From: Paludibacterium yongneupense DSM 18731 | GTDB lineage: Bacteria; Pseudomonadota; Gammaproteobacteria; Burkholderiales; Chromobacteriaceae | Length of the DNA: 64,000 nucleotides | Assembly (NCBI RefSeq): GCF_000422925.1 | Contig: NZ_AUGZ01000005.1 | Location: 124,001-188,000, forward strand | Direction of reading: 5' to 3' | In this document: positions 27,782-35,485 of the stretch, piece by piece | Layout of the letters: every line of letters begins with the position of its first letter | Numbering within the stretch: the stretch's first letter is position 1 | Position numbers and translations under genes: made by a program | The notes under the pieces: model-generated | Databases searched by the model: none | What the model saw: only the letters and a program-made list of their open reading frames with translations | What the model was told of the DNA's origin: nothing

Positions 27782-28825
27782 TCAGGCCTCCAGGCGCTTG
27801 CGCAACCAGTCATCGAGTTCGGACGGCGCCAGCGCCGTCCAGCGCGCGCGCTCGTCGCGCAAGACTCTCAGCCACCCTTCGGCGCGAGCGTGGTCTTCCG
27901 CCTCGCGCCGAGCGAGATCCGAGCTGGCCACCAGCAGGCGTTCGCCCGCAGCGAGCGCCGCAGCACGCTCGAGCGCGAGCTCCGACTGCAACTCGGATAC
28001 CCGTTGCTCGAAGCCGTCAAGCCGGGCCGAAAGCCGGCCCAACTCGCGCTCGCGTTCGCCGCTGCGTTCGCGCCAGGCGCTATCCTGCCGCACCAGCTCG
28101 GCACGCGCGCTGCCCAGATCGTCTTCCAGACGTTTGCGCTCCAGCTGCAGCGCCCGTCTTTCGTCCTCCACCTGCGCATACAAATGCACGCGCAAGCCTT
28201 CCAGACGCTCATAGGCCAGGGTCTCGCGCCGTGCGGCTTCGTCGCGCTCCACGGCGACCCTTTCATCGGCTCGCGCCTCGACCTCGCTCATGCGCGACTC
28301 GAATTCGACGCGCCGGTCCCGGATTTCGAGCCGGGCCGCATCGAGCGCCTGCGCGAGCTCATCCTGCCTCGTTTCCGCCGCCAGACTGCGCGCCTGCTGC
28401 TGTGCGAGCGCCTGCTCGAGTTGACGCTCGCGCTGTGCCGCGCGCTCGCTGTCCGCGGCGTTGCGCTGCAAGTCCGCCTCTTGCGCATCGACCCGTTCCT
28501 GCAAAGCAGCCACGTGCAGCCGCAGCTCCAGCGCCTCGTCACGCACTTCGCTGCGCACGGTTTCCAACTGCGAGTCGGCGGCATCGCACGCGCGCTGCCA
28601 CAGTTGTTCAAACAGACCGGCCAGCCCTTCCGGCCAATCCGGACGTCGCGAAGACACTGCCATGCGCGACAGAAATTCGGTGCGCCACTCTTTGAGCGTG
28701 GTATTGATCGTGGTATTGGAACCCGTGCCCAGGCGGCTACGGACTTCGACCACAGTCGGCCACACCCCTTCACTCACCAGCTCGAACGCGGCCTGGCGGA
28801 TTTTTGCGTAGATATCGCTCGCCAT
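27782..28825 (-). CDS. KfrA-like DNA-binding coiled-coil protein
   Basis: Starting at the ATG at 28825 (MASDIYAKIRQAAFEL) it has 347 residues. The N-terminal segment (1-65) matches the KfrA_N DNA-binding domain, including EVRSRLGTGSNTTINTTLKEW. Residues about 85-325 form a long heptad-rich coiled coil full of Glu, Arg, Ala and Gln. KfrA on IncP plasmids binds its own operator and forms filaments that aid partition; chromosomal homologues are little studied. Here it is not beside par or rep genes. GTG- or ATG-initiated forms up to 18 residues longer are possible. Confidence 0.8.
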   Translation of the reverse strand: MASDIYAKIRQAAFELVSEGVWPTVVEVRSRLGTGSNTTINTTLKEWRTEFLSRMAVSSRRPDWPEGLAGLFEQLWQRACDAADSQLETVRSEVRDEALELRLHVAALQERVDAQEADLQRNAADSERAAQRERQLEQALAQQQARSLAAETRQDELAQALDAARLEIRDRRVEFESRMSEVEARADERVAVERDEAARRETLAYERLEGLRVHLYAQVEDERRALQLERKRLEDDLGSARAELVRQDSAWRERSGERERELGRLSARLDGFEQRVSELQSELALERAAALAAGERLLVASSDLARREAEDHARAEGWLRVLRDERARWTALAPSELDDWLRKRLEA

Positions 28826-29081
28826 GACGGCCCCTGTACGATCGCGCCACGGGCGCGATAAATATATTACGTAAGGCATTATATATTTATCGCCAGATCC
28901 GTTCTAGCGTCAGTTCCATCGATGTCGAAACCGCCCCCCCCCCTTCGCGCACGTTTCAGCGTGAACCACATCGTAGCCGTCCACGCGCAGAGACACCGCC
29001 GCGTCGGGGCTGGCCGCTGCCGCCAGCAGCACGGCAATGCCCCCCCCAAAGCCAGGCATCCGGTTTCACTCCCGCCACGAG

Positions 29082-29993
29082 TCAATGCGCCGGCACACAG
29101 GCCGGTGTGCCCTGCGTCCGTAGCGCACGCATCGTGCGCGGAGAATCGACCAGAACCGCATCCAGTCCCAGACAAGCGCTGTCCCGATAGGCACCGGCGT
29201 CGTTGACCGCGATGGCCAGCAGCTTCGCACCTCCCTGGCGTCGCAGACAGGCAACAGCCTGCGGCGTCCACAGCCGCGCCTTGAGCGCCGATGTCGCCTG
29301 CCCCAAGGTGAACGTCTCGACCACCGCCACATCGCGTTCGTACTCGAACGCCACCCAACTGCCCGGCGCAGGCGGCGGCAGGCACTCTCCACGCAAAGCC
29401 ATCGCCAGCAAGCGATTGCGCGTCGCGTCACGTGCCTCGAACACGCGGGCAGCCGGATAGGGCGCGAAGGCGGCCTGGTAATCGGCCGCCGTCGAATAAA
29501 TCAGCACCCGTCCCCAGGCGCCCTCCTCATCCAGCAACCGGGCCACGGCCCGCGCTTGCGGTACCGCCGGCAGGGCCTTCATATCGAGCACGACGGTCAT
29601 GGTGGCGGGCAATAGACGCAGAGCCTCGCGCAAGGTTGGAATCGTCGCCGCGTGCTCGCGATAAGGGTAGTCGGCGGGAGCGTGCGCGGAGGCATCGTGG
29701 AAACGCCAGCCGGCATTGATGGTGGCAAGCTCATCAGCCGTGCGGCCGGCGACCGGCCCGGATTGCGGCGTCAGAGCGGAAAGATCCGCCGGCCGATACA
29801 GCACAGGCACCCCGTCGCGACTCAGCTGCACCGTCAGCCACATCATCTCGGCGCCATTGGCAATGGCCGCGCGAATGGCCGGCAGGGTATTTTCCGGTGC
29901 GTCGCCGGTTCCGCCACGGTGGGCAACCAGCAGCGGGTCGGCACGAGCCACGGACAGCAGAAATAACAAAGCAAGGAGGCAATAGTTGATCAT
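29082..29993 (-). CDS. GDPD-fold secreted protein with a degenerate active site
   Basis: The 303-residue protein starts at the ATG at 29993 (AAGGG upstream) with a signal peptide ending about residue 18 (SVARA). The fold of glycerophosphodiester phosphodiesterases is clear: VAHRGGTGDAPENT places H25, R26 and E34. The expected metal-binding E-x-D is replaced by W52-L-T54 (EMMWLTVQLSRDG), and the expected catalytic H-D by R67-P68 (VPVLYRP). It may therefore have altered chemistry or act as a binding protein. A periplasmic location is expected. The 200 bp between it and the KfrA-like gene hold nothing recognisable. Confidence 0.75.
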   Translation of the reverse strand: MINYCLLALLFLLSVARADPLLVAHRGGTGDAPENTLPAIRAAIANGAEMMWLTVQLSRDGVPVLYRPADLSALTPQSGPVAGRTADELATINAGWRFHDASAHAPADYPYREHAATIPTLREALRLLPATMTVVLDMKALPAVPQARAVARLLDEEGAWGRVLIYSTAADYQAAFAPYPAARVFEARDATRNRLLAMALRGECLPPPAPGSWVAFEYERDVAVVETFTLGQATSALKARLWTPQAVACLRRQGGAKLLAIAVNDAGAYRDSACLGLDAVLVDSPRTMRALRTQGTPACVPAH

Positions 29994-30124
29994 CGGCAGA
30001 CACCCTTTGTGTTTACTCAATACCGTTGGCGACAACGCGACAACTGCGCAAGGCACGCCATATACGATACACATAACGTTGTTAAGATCACGCTATCGTT
30101 TCTACGCCTCCCTTCGTGACCGAT

Positions 30125-31066
30125 ATGGACAGACGCCGCTTCATCCAGTTCTGCCTGGCTTGCGCCATGGCAGGATTCGTCCTGACGACCGCAGCCGCCT
30201 CGCCGCCGCTGATCGGACTGGTGCTCAAGTCGGTCGGGAGCCCGTATTTCATCGAGATGGCCGCCGGCGCGAGAAACTACCAGCGTGCGCACCACAACGA
30301 TTTCACCCTGAAAATCGACGGTGTCGTCAGCGAGATGGATTCCCGCGGCCAGGAGGCGATCATCGGGCGACTGATCGCGCGACATGCCGCCGCCTTGCTC
30401 GTGACGCCCGCCGACTCCTCCGACCTGCTGCCGGTTCTGGCCCGCGCCATCGCATCCGGCATTCTGGTCATCAGTATCGACAACAAAATCGACGACCGGG
30501 CCCAGGTCCGGTTCAGGGTCAACATCCCCTTCGTCGGCCCGAGCAATTTCAACGCTGCCAGAAGCGTGGGCAAGGCCCTGCTGCCTCAGCTACGGCCCGG
30601 CGACCAGGCGGCCATCATCGAGGGCTTGCGCGGTTCGATCAATGCCAGGGCACGCAGCGACGGCTTCGGCGAAGCCTTGCGCGGCGGCGGCATCGAGGTC
30701 GCGGGCATACGCCGCGGAGACTGGCAAAGCGACGGTGGCTACCGCGCCGCCAGCCAGTTGCTCGATACCCTGCCGCATCTGCGCGCCCTGCTGTGCGGCA
30801 ACGACAACATGGCGATAGGGGCCTCGCGTGCCATCGCCGAACGCAAGCTCAAAGGCAAAGTGCTGGTGGCCGGCTACGACGGCATTCCGGAGGTCCATCC
30901 CTTGATCGCGGACGGGACCCTGTTCGCCAGTGCCAACCAGTACCCGGCGCGCCAGGCCGAGTACGCACTGCAGCTCGCGCTGTCCGCCCTTGCCTCCCAC
31001 GCCCGCCAAGCCGACCTGCCTGCCATCGTACAGACGCCTGTCATGCTGATGACCCGAAAGCCATGA
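30125..31066 (+). CDS. periplasmic sugar-type substrate-binding protein
   Basis: Starting at the ATG at 30125 the protein has 313 residues; an in-frame GTG lies three codons upstream. The N-terminus, MDRRRFIQFCLACAMAG, looks like a Tat-type or strong Sec signal. The body is the two-lobed periplasmic-binding fold of the ribose/galactose class (Peripla_BP_4): LVTPADSSDLLPVLARA, VISIDNKI, LLCGNDNMAIGASRAI and VAGYDGIPEV. No ABC permease or ATPase is adjacent. The next gene overlaps by 4 bp (ATGA) but is truncated, so the operon is broken. Confidence 0.82.
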   Translation: MDRRRFIQFCLACAMAGFVLTTAAASPPLIGLVLKSVGSPYFIEMAAGARNYQRAHHNDFTLKIDGVVSEMDSRGQEAIIGRLIARHAAALLVTPADSSDLLPVLARAIASGILVISIDNKIDDRAQVRFRVNIPFVGPSNFNAARSVGKALLPQLRPGDQAAIIEGLRGSINARARSDGFGEALRGGGIEVAGIRRGDWQSDGGYRAASQLLDTLPHLRALLCGNDNMAIGASRAIAERKLKGKVLVAGYDGIPEVHPLIADGTLFASANQYPARQAEYALQLALSALASHARQADLPAIVQTPVMLMTRKP

Positions 31067-31251
31067 TCCGCCACCGGATCTGGCCGCTGGCCATCGCGCT
31101 GGGCGGCAATGCCTGTGCCGCCACGCTCGATGTACTGGGCAGTGCCGACCCGCCCGGTCCCTTCGGCGAAGCTTTCGCGCAACTGTCGCGCAAGCACGGC
31201 ATTACCGTGAATATATTCTGCAGTCGGCGGGGATTCCTTTTCGGCCCGTAA
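31063..31251 (+). pseudogene. truncated secreted protein gene downstream of the sugar-binding protein
   Basis: A coupled start (ATGA at 31063) opens 62 codons with a signal peptide (about 1-20, ending NACAA). About 30 mature residues follow, LDVLGSADPPGPFGEAF and onward, typical of the start of a periplasmic solute-binding or sensor domain. The frame then hits a stop at 31249, and about its last 13 residues overlap a different coding-like frame starting near 31209. This suggests a deletion or rearrangement join around 31205-31215. The parent family is not identified. Confidence 0.5.
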
Positions 31252-31466
31252 GCGAGGCGGAAGAAGGCTGGCAGATGCTGAACGCTCTACTCCAGGCACT
31301 GCATGAAGGGGCATTTGCTCCGCACACGCGCTCGACATGGAGGCACCACCATCTCGACGATTACTACCTCGCCGTGCGCAGGGACTGGGTGGGGGCAAGA
31401 CCCGACAAGGCCGGAACGCCCCCCCTGAGCGGCGGCTCCGGCACCGGGCCGCCCCGCACACGCTAG
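31209..31466 (+). pseudogene. coding-like fragment after the rearrangement join
   Basis: In a frame different from the truncated gene, 31209-31463 reads as 85 codons beginning EYILQSAGIPFRPVSEAEEG and continuing GWQMLNALLQALHEGAFAPH and LDDYYLAVRRDW, then low-complexity sequence and a stop. The amphipathic and aromatic pattern looks like the C-terminal piece of a real protein, but I cannot name the family. There is no start codon with a ribosome-binding site before the ATG at 31275. Confidence 0.3.
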
Positions 31467-31846
31467 AACCAGCCGCCTCTCGCCTTCTCCGTGGCCGCCG
31501 CGGGCGAGCGGTATCGCGCAACGCTGGCAGCGAAGTCGCTCACCCAGCACTCGAGCGCATGCTCGCTCAATCCCGCCAGCGGCTGCTGCGACCACAGGAT
31601 CCATATGCCGTCGACCGGCGAGAGCACATGCGCCGGCCAATGGCGCCCGAACAGATTATCCGGCGTCACCGGCCCGCAATCTCCATCCAGCTCGTGGTAG
31701 AGAACCAGCCAGCGATCCTGGTACGCAGCCAGATAGACCCGCAAACCGTCGCCGCAGCGCAGGCTGACCATCGTCTCCTCGCAGGTGTCGAAGGCAAACC
31801 CGCTGCGCAGATGCAGGCGCAAGAGCAAATCGTCGAATAGGCTCAT
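31463..31846 (-). CDS. CesT-like type III secretion chaperone
   Basis: The 127-residue protein begins MSLFDDLLLRLHLRSG. An amphipathic N-terminal helix is followed by alternating strands (TMVSLRCGDGLRVYLAAYQ, RWLVLYHELDG) and a C-terminal helix (LSEHALECWVSDFAASVARY), the layout and size of class I effector chaperones of the CesT/SycT type. The start overlaps the stop of the YopT-like gene by 4 bp, so the two are translationally coupled. It probably binds the N-terminal region of that effector and keeps it secretion-competent. Family assignment rests on pattern and context. Confidence 0.7.
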   Translation of the reverse strand: MSLFDDLLLRLHLRSGFAFDTCEETMVSLRCGDGLRVYLAAYQDRWLVLYHELDGDCGPVTPDNLFGRHWPAHVLSPVDGIWILWSQQPLAGLSEHALECWVSDFAASVARYRSPAAATEKARGGWF

Positions 31847-32787
31847 GCCGTCTCCACGCGCTTGAACTCGTGCACGGCGAAAGCTTGCCCCAGCCCCAGT
31901 TCCAGACCATAGCAGGAGCGGGGCCAGAATTCGCCCGAGAACCAGCGCCGGAAGGCGGCGTGATCGTCGAAGCGGAAATCGCCGAAGTTCGGGTCGAAAA
32001 AACTGACGCCTTGATCGATGTGAACAGCCAGGGTATGTCCGCAGTAGCGCCCCTGCAGCTGGACTTTCTTGTACAGCGCGTCCTCGCCGCGGCGCGCGAG
32101 CATGACATCGAGCAAACGGCGTGTCCCCTCGGCACCGGTCGTCCCTTCGATCAGGTTGCTGCCGCAGTAAAGCGCGGGCAGGGTTTCGGGTACGCGGCGC
32201 GCATGCAAGGGGCGAGGCAAGACACCGTTCAGCACCAGCCAGATCTCGGTGGCGTCGTCCTGCTCCGCGTCGCGGGCGACACCGGCCGACTGCAAGCGTT
32301 TGACCGAAACCAGGCTCTCCGGGCGCAGCCCCAACGCCCCCGAGCAGTGATAACGCTCTTGCCAGAGGCTGGAACCGCGCGAATGCGTTTCGATCCAGTG
32401 AGCCGCCAGCGCTTCGCATACGCCGGCCGAGGTTGCCTCGTCGCGCATGATTTCGTTCACGAATGGAGGCTGCGACTGCGAAAAGGCAAATACGACGCGT
32501 CCCCCGCCGTCCGCCACCGACGCGCGCACGGGGGCGACGCGGCTGGAGACGGCCAGATGCAGCATCCGGTCGAGCAGCATGCGAAAACGGAAGCGGCTAA
32601 CCGGATCCCCCGCCGCCCCGCGTCCGCCGGAGGATGCGCAAGCGACGCGTTCGGGCCGCGCCGCATGCAGCAAGCGATCAAGGCGCGCGCGTGCCGCAAG
32701 ATGAGGGGGGCCGCTGTTCGGTTCGACCGCAGTCGCAGCCTGGCACAGGAATGAAGGGGGCGGCATTGGGCGCACACTTGACGGCAT
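31843..32787 (-). CDS. YopT-family (C58) cysteine protease, putative type III effector
   Basis: I prefer the ATG at 32787, which has GGAG 6 nt upstream, over the ATG at 32799; the product has 314 residues. Numbered from the longer start, the catalytic triad can be placed at C128 (SAGVCEALAAHWI), H255 (GHTLAVHID) and D269 (SFFDPNFGDFRF). The Cys-His and His-Asp spacings are close to YopT and AvrPphB, and YopT is 322 aa. The first ~60 residues look disordered, as expected for a secretion and chaperone-binding region. Members cleave host GTPases or kinases. The chaperone gene overlaps downstream; no secretion apparatus is in the window. Confidence 0.8.
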   Translation of the reverse strand: MPSSVRPMPPPSFLCQAATAVEPNSGPPHLAARARLDRLLHAARPERVACASSGGRGAAGDPVSRFRFRMLLDRMLHLAVSSRVAPVRASVADGGGRVVFAFSQSQPPFVNEIMRDEATSAGVCEALAAHWIETHSRGSSLWQERYHCSGALGLRPESLVSVKRLQSAGVARDAEQDDATEIWLVLNGVLPRPLHARRVPETLPALYCGSNLIEGTTGAEGTRRLLDVMLARRGEDALYKKVQLQGRYCGHTLAVHIDQGVSFFDPNFGDFRFDDHAAFRRWFSGEFWPRSCYGLELGLGQAFAVHEFKRVETA

Positions 32788-32936
32788 CTCGGGCTCCATG
32801 AGGTATAGCCATCAACCCTAGGGCACAATAGCCGCCCATAACTATCGAAAACAGGCGCATTATTATCGAAATCACACCGTATGCCGGGACGCGCGCCAGC
32901 TGGGCCGATGCCGGATACCCGTAGCAGAACGCAGAA

Positions 32937-33770
32937 ATGACAACACTCCATGCAGAACGGGACGATGCCAGGCAATGGCAGGCATCGCCCGACCCGCGGC
33001 TCGCCCCCTATATCGATCGATACTGGGGGCGCGATGGCAACATCGTCCTGCCCGGTAGGCTGCTGCCGGGTACCGGGGCGGAGTGCCTGTTCCATTACGC
33101 CGCCCCGGTCTTGCTTGACCACCGCGCCACCGCCCGCGCCGTCGTCATCTGCCCGCGCGCACGCGCGCCGGAGTTGAGCGCGAACGGTCGTGTCGGCTTT
33201 GTTGCCGTTCGTTTCCGCAGCGGCCGCTTGCGACATCTGTGCCCGCTCGCACTCGCCGAACTGCACGACCGTCCCTGGTCGGCCGAATCGCTCTGGGGCG
33301 AGTCCGCATCCCGGCTGGCCGACCGGATCGCGACGTCCGCGACGCAAGGCGAGCGAATCGCCGCGCTCGACGCCTTTTTTCTGCAACGGCTCGCGCGACA
33401 TGAAGACCGCGCCGACGTCGGCTTCGACGCCATCCTCGACACGCTCTACTACGCTCCCGCCACCACGATAGAGCAGATCGCCCTGCATTCAGGCTGGACG
33501 CGTCGGCACATACTGCGCAAATTCACGACGCTATACGGTATCGCGCCCAAGCGCTTCGCCCGCCTGGCGCGTCTCAATCACACCATGCGCAGGCTGGCGC
33601 TCGACGCCGGGGCTTTGCCGCTGGATACCGCACTGGACATGGGTTATTTCGATCAGTCCCACTTCATACACGATACACGGGCCTTGACCGGCGCTACACC
33701 GTCGACCGTGCGCGGCTGGCTCGAGCACGGCGCCCATTTTTACAATCCACCATCGCGGCCACTGGCTTAA
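32937..33770 (+). CDS. AraC-family transcriptional regulator
   Basis: The 277-residue protein has an N-terminal ligand-type domain (about 10-150; APYIDRYWGRDGNIVLPGRL, of the DUF6597-like kind) and a C-terminal double HTH (about 170-265). The second motif holds TALDMGYFDQSHFIHDTRALTG, with the usual Gly-Tyr-x-Asp-Gln-Ser-His of AraC proteins. It is divergent from the effector gene and 34 bp ahead of the ABM monooxygenase, with which it is probably co-transcribed. Whether it controls the effector is unknown. Confidence 0.85.
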   Translation: MTTLHAERDDARQWQASPDPRLAPYIDRYWGRDGNIVLPGRLLPGTGAECLFHYAAPVLLDHRATARAVVICPRARAPELSANGRVGFVAVRFRSGRLRHLCPLALAELHDRPWSAESLWGESASRLADRIATSATQGERIAALDAFFLQRLARHEDRADVGFDAILDTLYYAPATTIEQIALHSGWTRRHILRKFTTLYGIAPKRFARLARLNHTMRRLALDAGALPLDTALDMGYFDQSHFIHDTRALTGATPSTVRGWLEHGAHFYNPPSRPLA

Positions 33771-33804
33771 GCTGACGCCTCTTTCAACTGACCCCGGAGT
33801 CCGT

Positions 33805-34122
33805 ATGTATCTGACTTGCATCTTCAACGTCCGCCCCGAGTCGCGCGACGCCCTGCTCAATGCATTGGCAAGCTTGGTCGAGCACTCGCATAGCGAGAGC
33901 GGCACGCTTCAGTACGAAGTTCTGGTCGACCGCGACGACGAAAACCGGATTATCGTCTTCGAACGCTATAGCGGCGCACCGGCGCTGCAGGCTCATCTCG
34001 AGTCCGCCGCGGTCAGCTCGACGCTCGCACGCTTTGATGAATGGCTCGACCGCCCGCCCCTGCTGATAAAATCCAAGCGCTTCGCCGGCTTCGTGCACTC
34101 GGGGCTGGATAATCAGATCTGA
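33805..34122 (+). CDS. antibiotic-biosynthesis-monooxygenase (ABM) domain protein
   Basis: The 105-residue protein is a single ferredoxin-like ABM fold: MYLTCIFNVRPESRDALLNA, the central SGTLQYEVLVDRDDENRIIV and the late HLESAAVSSTLARFDEWL. It resembles YgiN-type quinol monooxygenases and dimeric oxygenases that need no cofactor. It sits directly after the AraC gene and is probably its target. A strong hairpin follows at 34127. The true substrate is unknown. Confidence 0.8.
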   Translation: MYLTCIFNVRPESRDALLNALASLVEHSHSESGTLQYEVLVDRDDENRIIVFERYSGAPALQAHLESAAVSSTLARFDEWLDRPPLLIKSKRFAGFVHSGLDNQI

Positions 34123-34126
34123 AATC

Positions 34127-34161
34127 GCGGCGGCGGCTGTCGGGCCGACAGCCGCCGCCGC
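34127..34161. terminator. long perfect GC hairpin after the ABM gene
   Basis: GCGGCGGCGGCTGT (34127-34140) pairs perfectly with ACAGCCGCCGCCGC (34148-34161), and the inner bases extend the stem to about 16 bp with a tiny loop. It starts 4 bp after the ABM stop. There is no T-run, so it may rely on Rho or stabilise the mRNA end. Confidence 0.55.
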
Positions 34162-34218
34162 AGACCGGATACTGCCGTTGGCGGCCAGAATAGCCGCCAA
34201 ACCAAAGGGAGAGCACCA

Positions 34219-35091
34219 TTGATCATTTCCATCCTGCTCGTCAGCGCGGCCTGCGCGGCAGCGCTTGCGTTTGGCGCCGTTCGCTGGCGGATCGATGCGC
34301 AGGCCCTGCGCGCGCAGCTGACCCGCGCAGGCCGCCCCCTGTCCTGCCAGACGATAGACTTCGCCGAGCTGAACGGTCTGCCGCCCCCGGTGCAGCGCTA
34401 TTTCCGTACCGTATTGAAGGAAGGGAGAACCATGGTCGTCGGGGCGCAGGTCCGGCATGAAGGCCATTTCAATCTGGGCCGCTCCCGCTGGCTCCCCTTC
34501 CGCTCGCGGCAACAGCTTGTGACCCACCGGCCGGGCTTCGACTGGGATGCCCGCATTCGCATGCTGCCTGGCCTGACCGTATACGTCCACGATGCTTACG
34601 TCGCGGGCGAGGGGGTGCTTCATGCCTCACTGCTGGGTCTGCTGACGGTCGCCAGGATGGAAGGCAATCGCGACATCGCCGCCGGCGAGCTCATGCGCTT
34701 TCTGGCCGAGGCCGCCTGGTATCCGACCGCCCTGCTTCCAAGCCAGGGCGTACGCTGGCAAGCCGTCGACGATAGGTCGGCCCTGGCCACGTTCAGCGAC
34801 GGCACACTCGCGGTCACCCTGCGTTTCGGCTTCGACGGCGAGGGCTTGATAGAGACGATAGAAGCCGACGCACGCGGCAGGGCCGAGGGCAAGACGATCG
34901 TCGCGATGCCCTGGCTCGGGCGCTTCTGGAATTATCAATGGCGTGATGGCATGCGGGTGCCGCTGAACGGCGAAGCCGCGTGGCGCCTGCCCACGGGAGT
35001 GCATCCGTACTGGCGCGGTCGGATATGCGCCATCGATTACCAGTTTGCGCAGCCCGTGCCGAAGTCCGACACAATCGCCCTGCAGACCTGA
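34219..35091 (+). CDS. DUF6544-like protein with N-terminal membrane anchor
   Basis: The 290-residue protein is initiated by TTG at 34219 with GGGAG 5 nt upstream. One N-terminal hydrophobic segment (about 1-19) is followed by the motifs I associate with DUF6544: LPPPVQRYFRTVL, PGFDWDARIRMLPGL, LMRFLAEAAWYPTALLP and a C-terminal GVHPYWRGRI. The function of this family is not established; a periplasmic or membrane-associated role is likely. No obvious operon partner is adjacent. Confidence 0.72.
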   Translation: MIISILLVSAACAAALAFGAVRWRIDAQALRAQLTRAGRPLSCQTIDFAELNGLPPPVQRYFRTVLKEGRTMVVGAQVRHEGHFNLGRSRWLPFRSRQQLVTHRPGFDWDARIRMLPGLTVYVHDAYVAGEGVLHASLLGLLTVARMEGNRDIAAGELMRFLAEAAWYPTALLPSQGVRWQAVDDRSALATFSDGTLAVTLRFGFDGEGLIETIEADARGRAEGKTIVAMPWLGRFWNYQWRDGMRVPLNGEAAWRLPTGVHPYWRGRICAIDYQFAQPVPKSDTIALQT

Positions 35092-35334
35092 CAGACAGAA
35101 CGCCATGCCCTTGAGCGGGATGGGACCGGCCTCGAGTGCAGCAACGAATCGGGGCCAATCAGCGGCCCCGCCCGACATCGCCGCTCGTCCCCCCACCGAC
35201 CGCCAATCGTCAAAATGGCGGCGCCGAGCCGTCCCCGGACGATCGAGAATCCCGTGCGCAGGCATCCCGAATTTCTCCATGATTGTCCGCCATGATCGCT
35301 TCGTGAATGTCATAGAACCGAAACGGAGCAGCAA

Positions 35335-35454
35335 ATGATCTTACTCATCGTGTTCGGCGCGTTCGTCATGTGGGATGAAGTCGGCCAGTGGTGGCGTCAG
35401 CACCGCGCGCAACGGTCGGCAGCCCGACCGCGCGCAGGGGCGCAAGTCGCTTGA
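35335..35454 (+). CDS. small single-span membrane peptide (39 aa)
   Basis: ATG 35335 with GGAG 6 nt upstream opens 39 codons: MILLIVFGAFVMWDEVGQWW and then a basic tail rich in Arg, Gln and Ala. One hydrophobic segment (2-12) precedes a W-D and W-W pair. It resembles the 55-residue peptide at 48072-48239 (shared pattern: hydrophobic stretch, FG, W-D, then W with basic residues), which supports both being real. Function unknown. The 240 bp before it hold no other gene. Confidence 0.45.
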   Translation: MILLIVFGAFVMWDEVGQWWRQHRAQRSAARPRAGAQVA

Positions 35455-35485
35455 AGCCTGTCGTTTCTGCGTCTTGCCGAGAACC

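Noticed and set aside
27434-28861. A 475-codon plus-strand frame across the Met-sulfoxide reductase and KfrA-like genes
   Set aside because: It overlaps two well-supported genes and has no recognisable domain.
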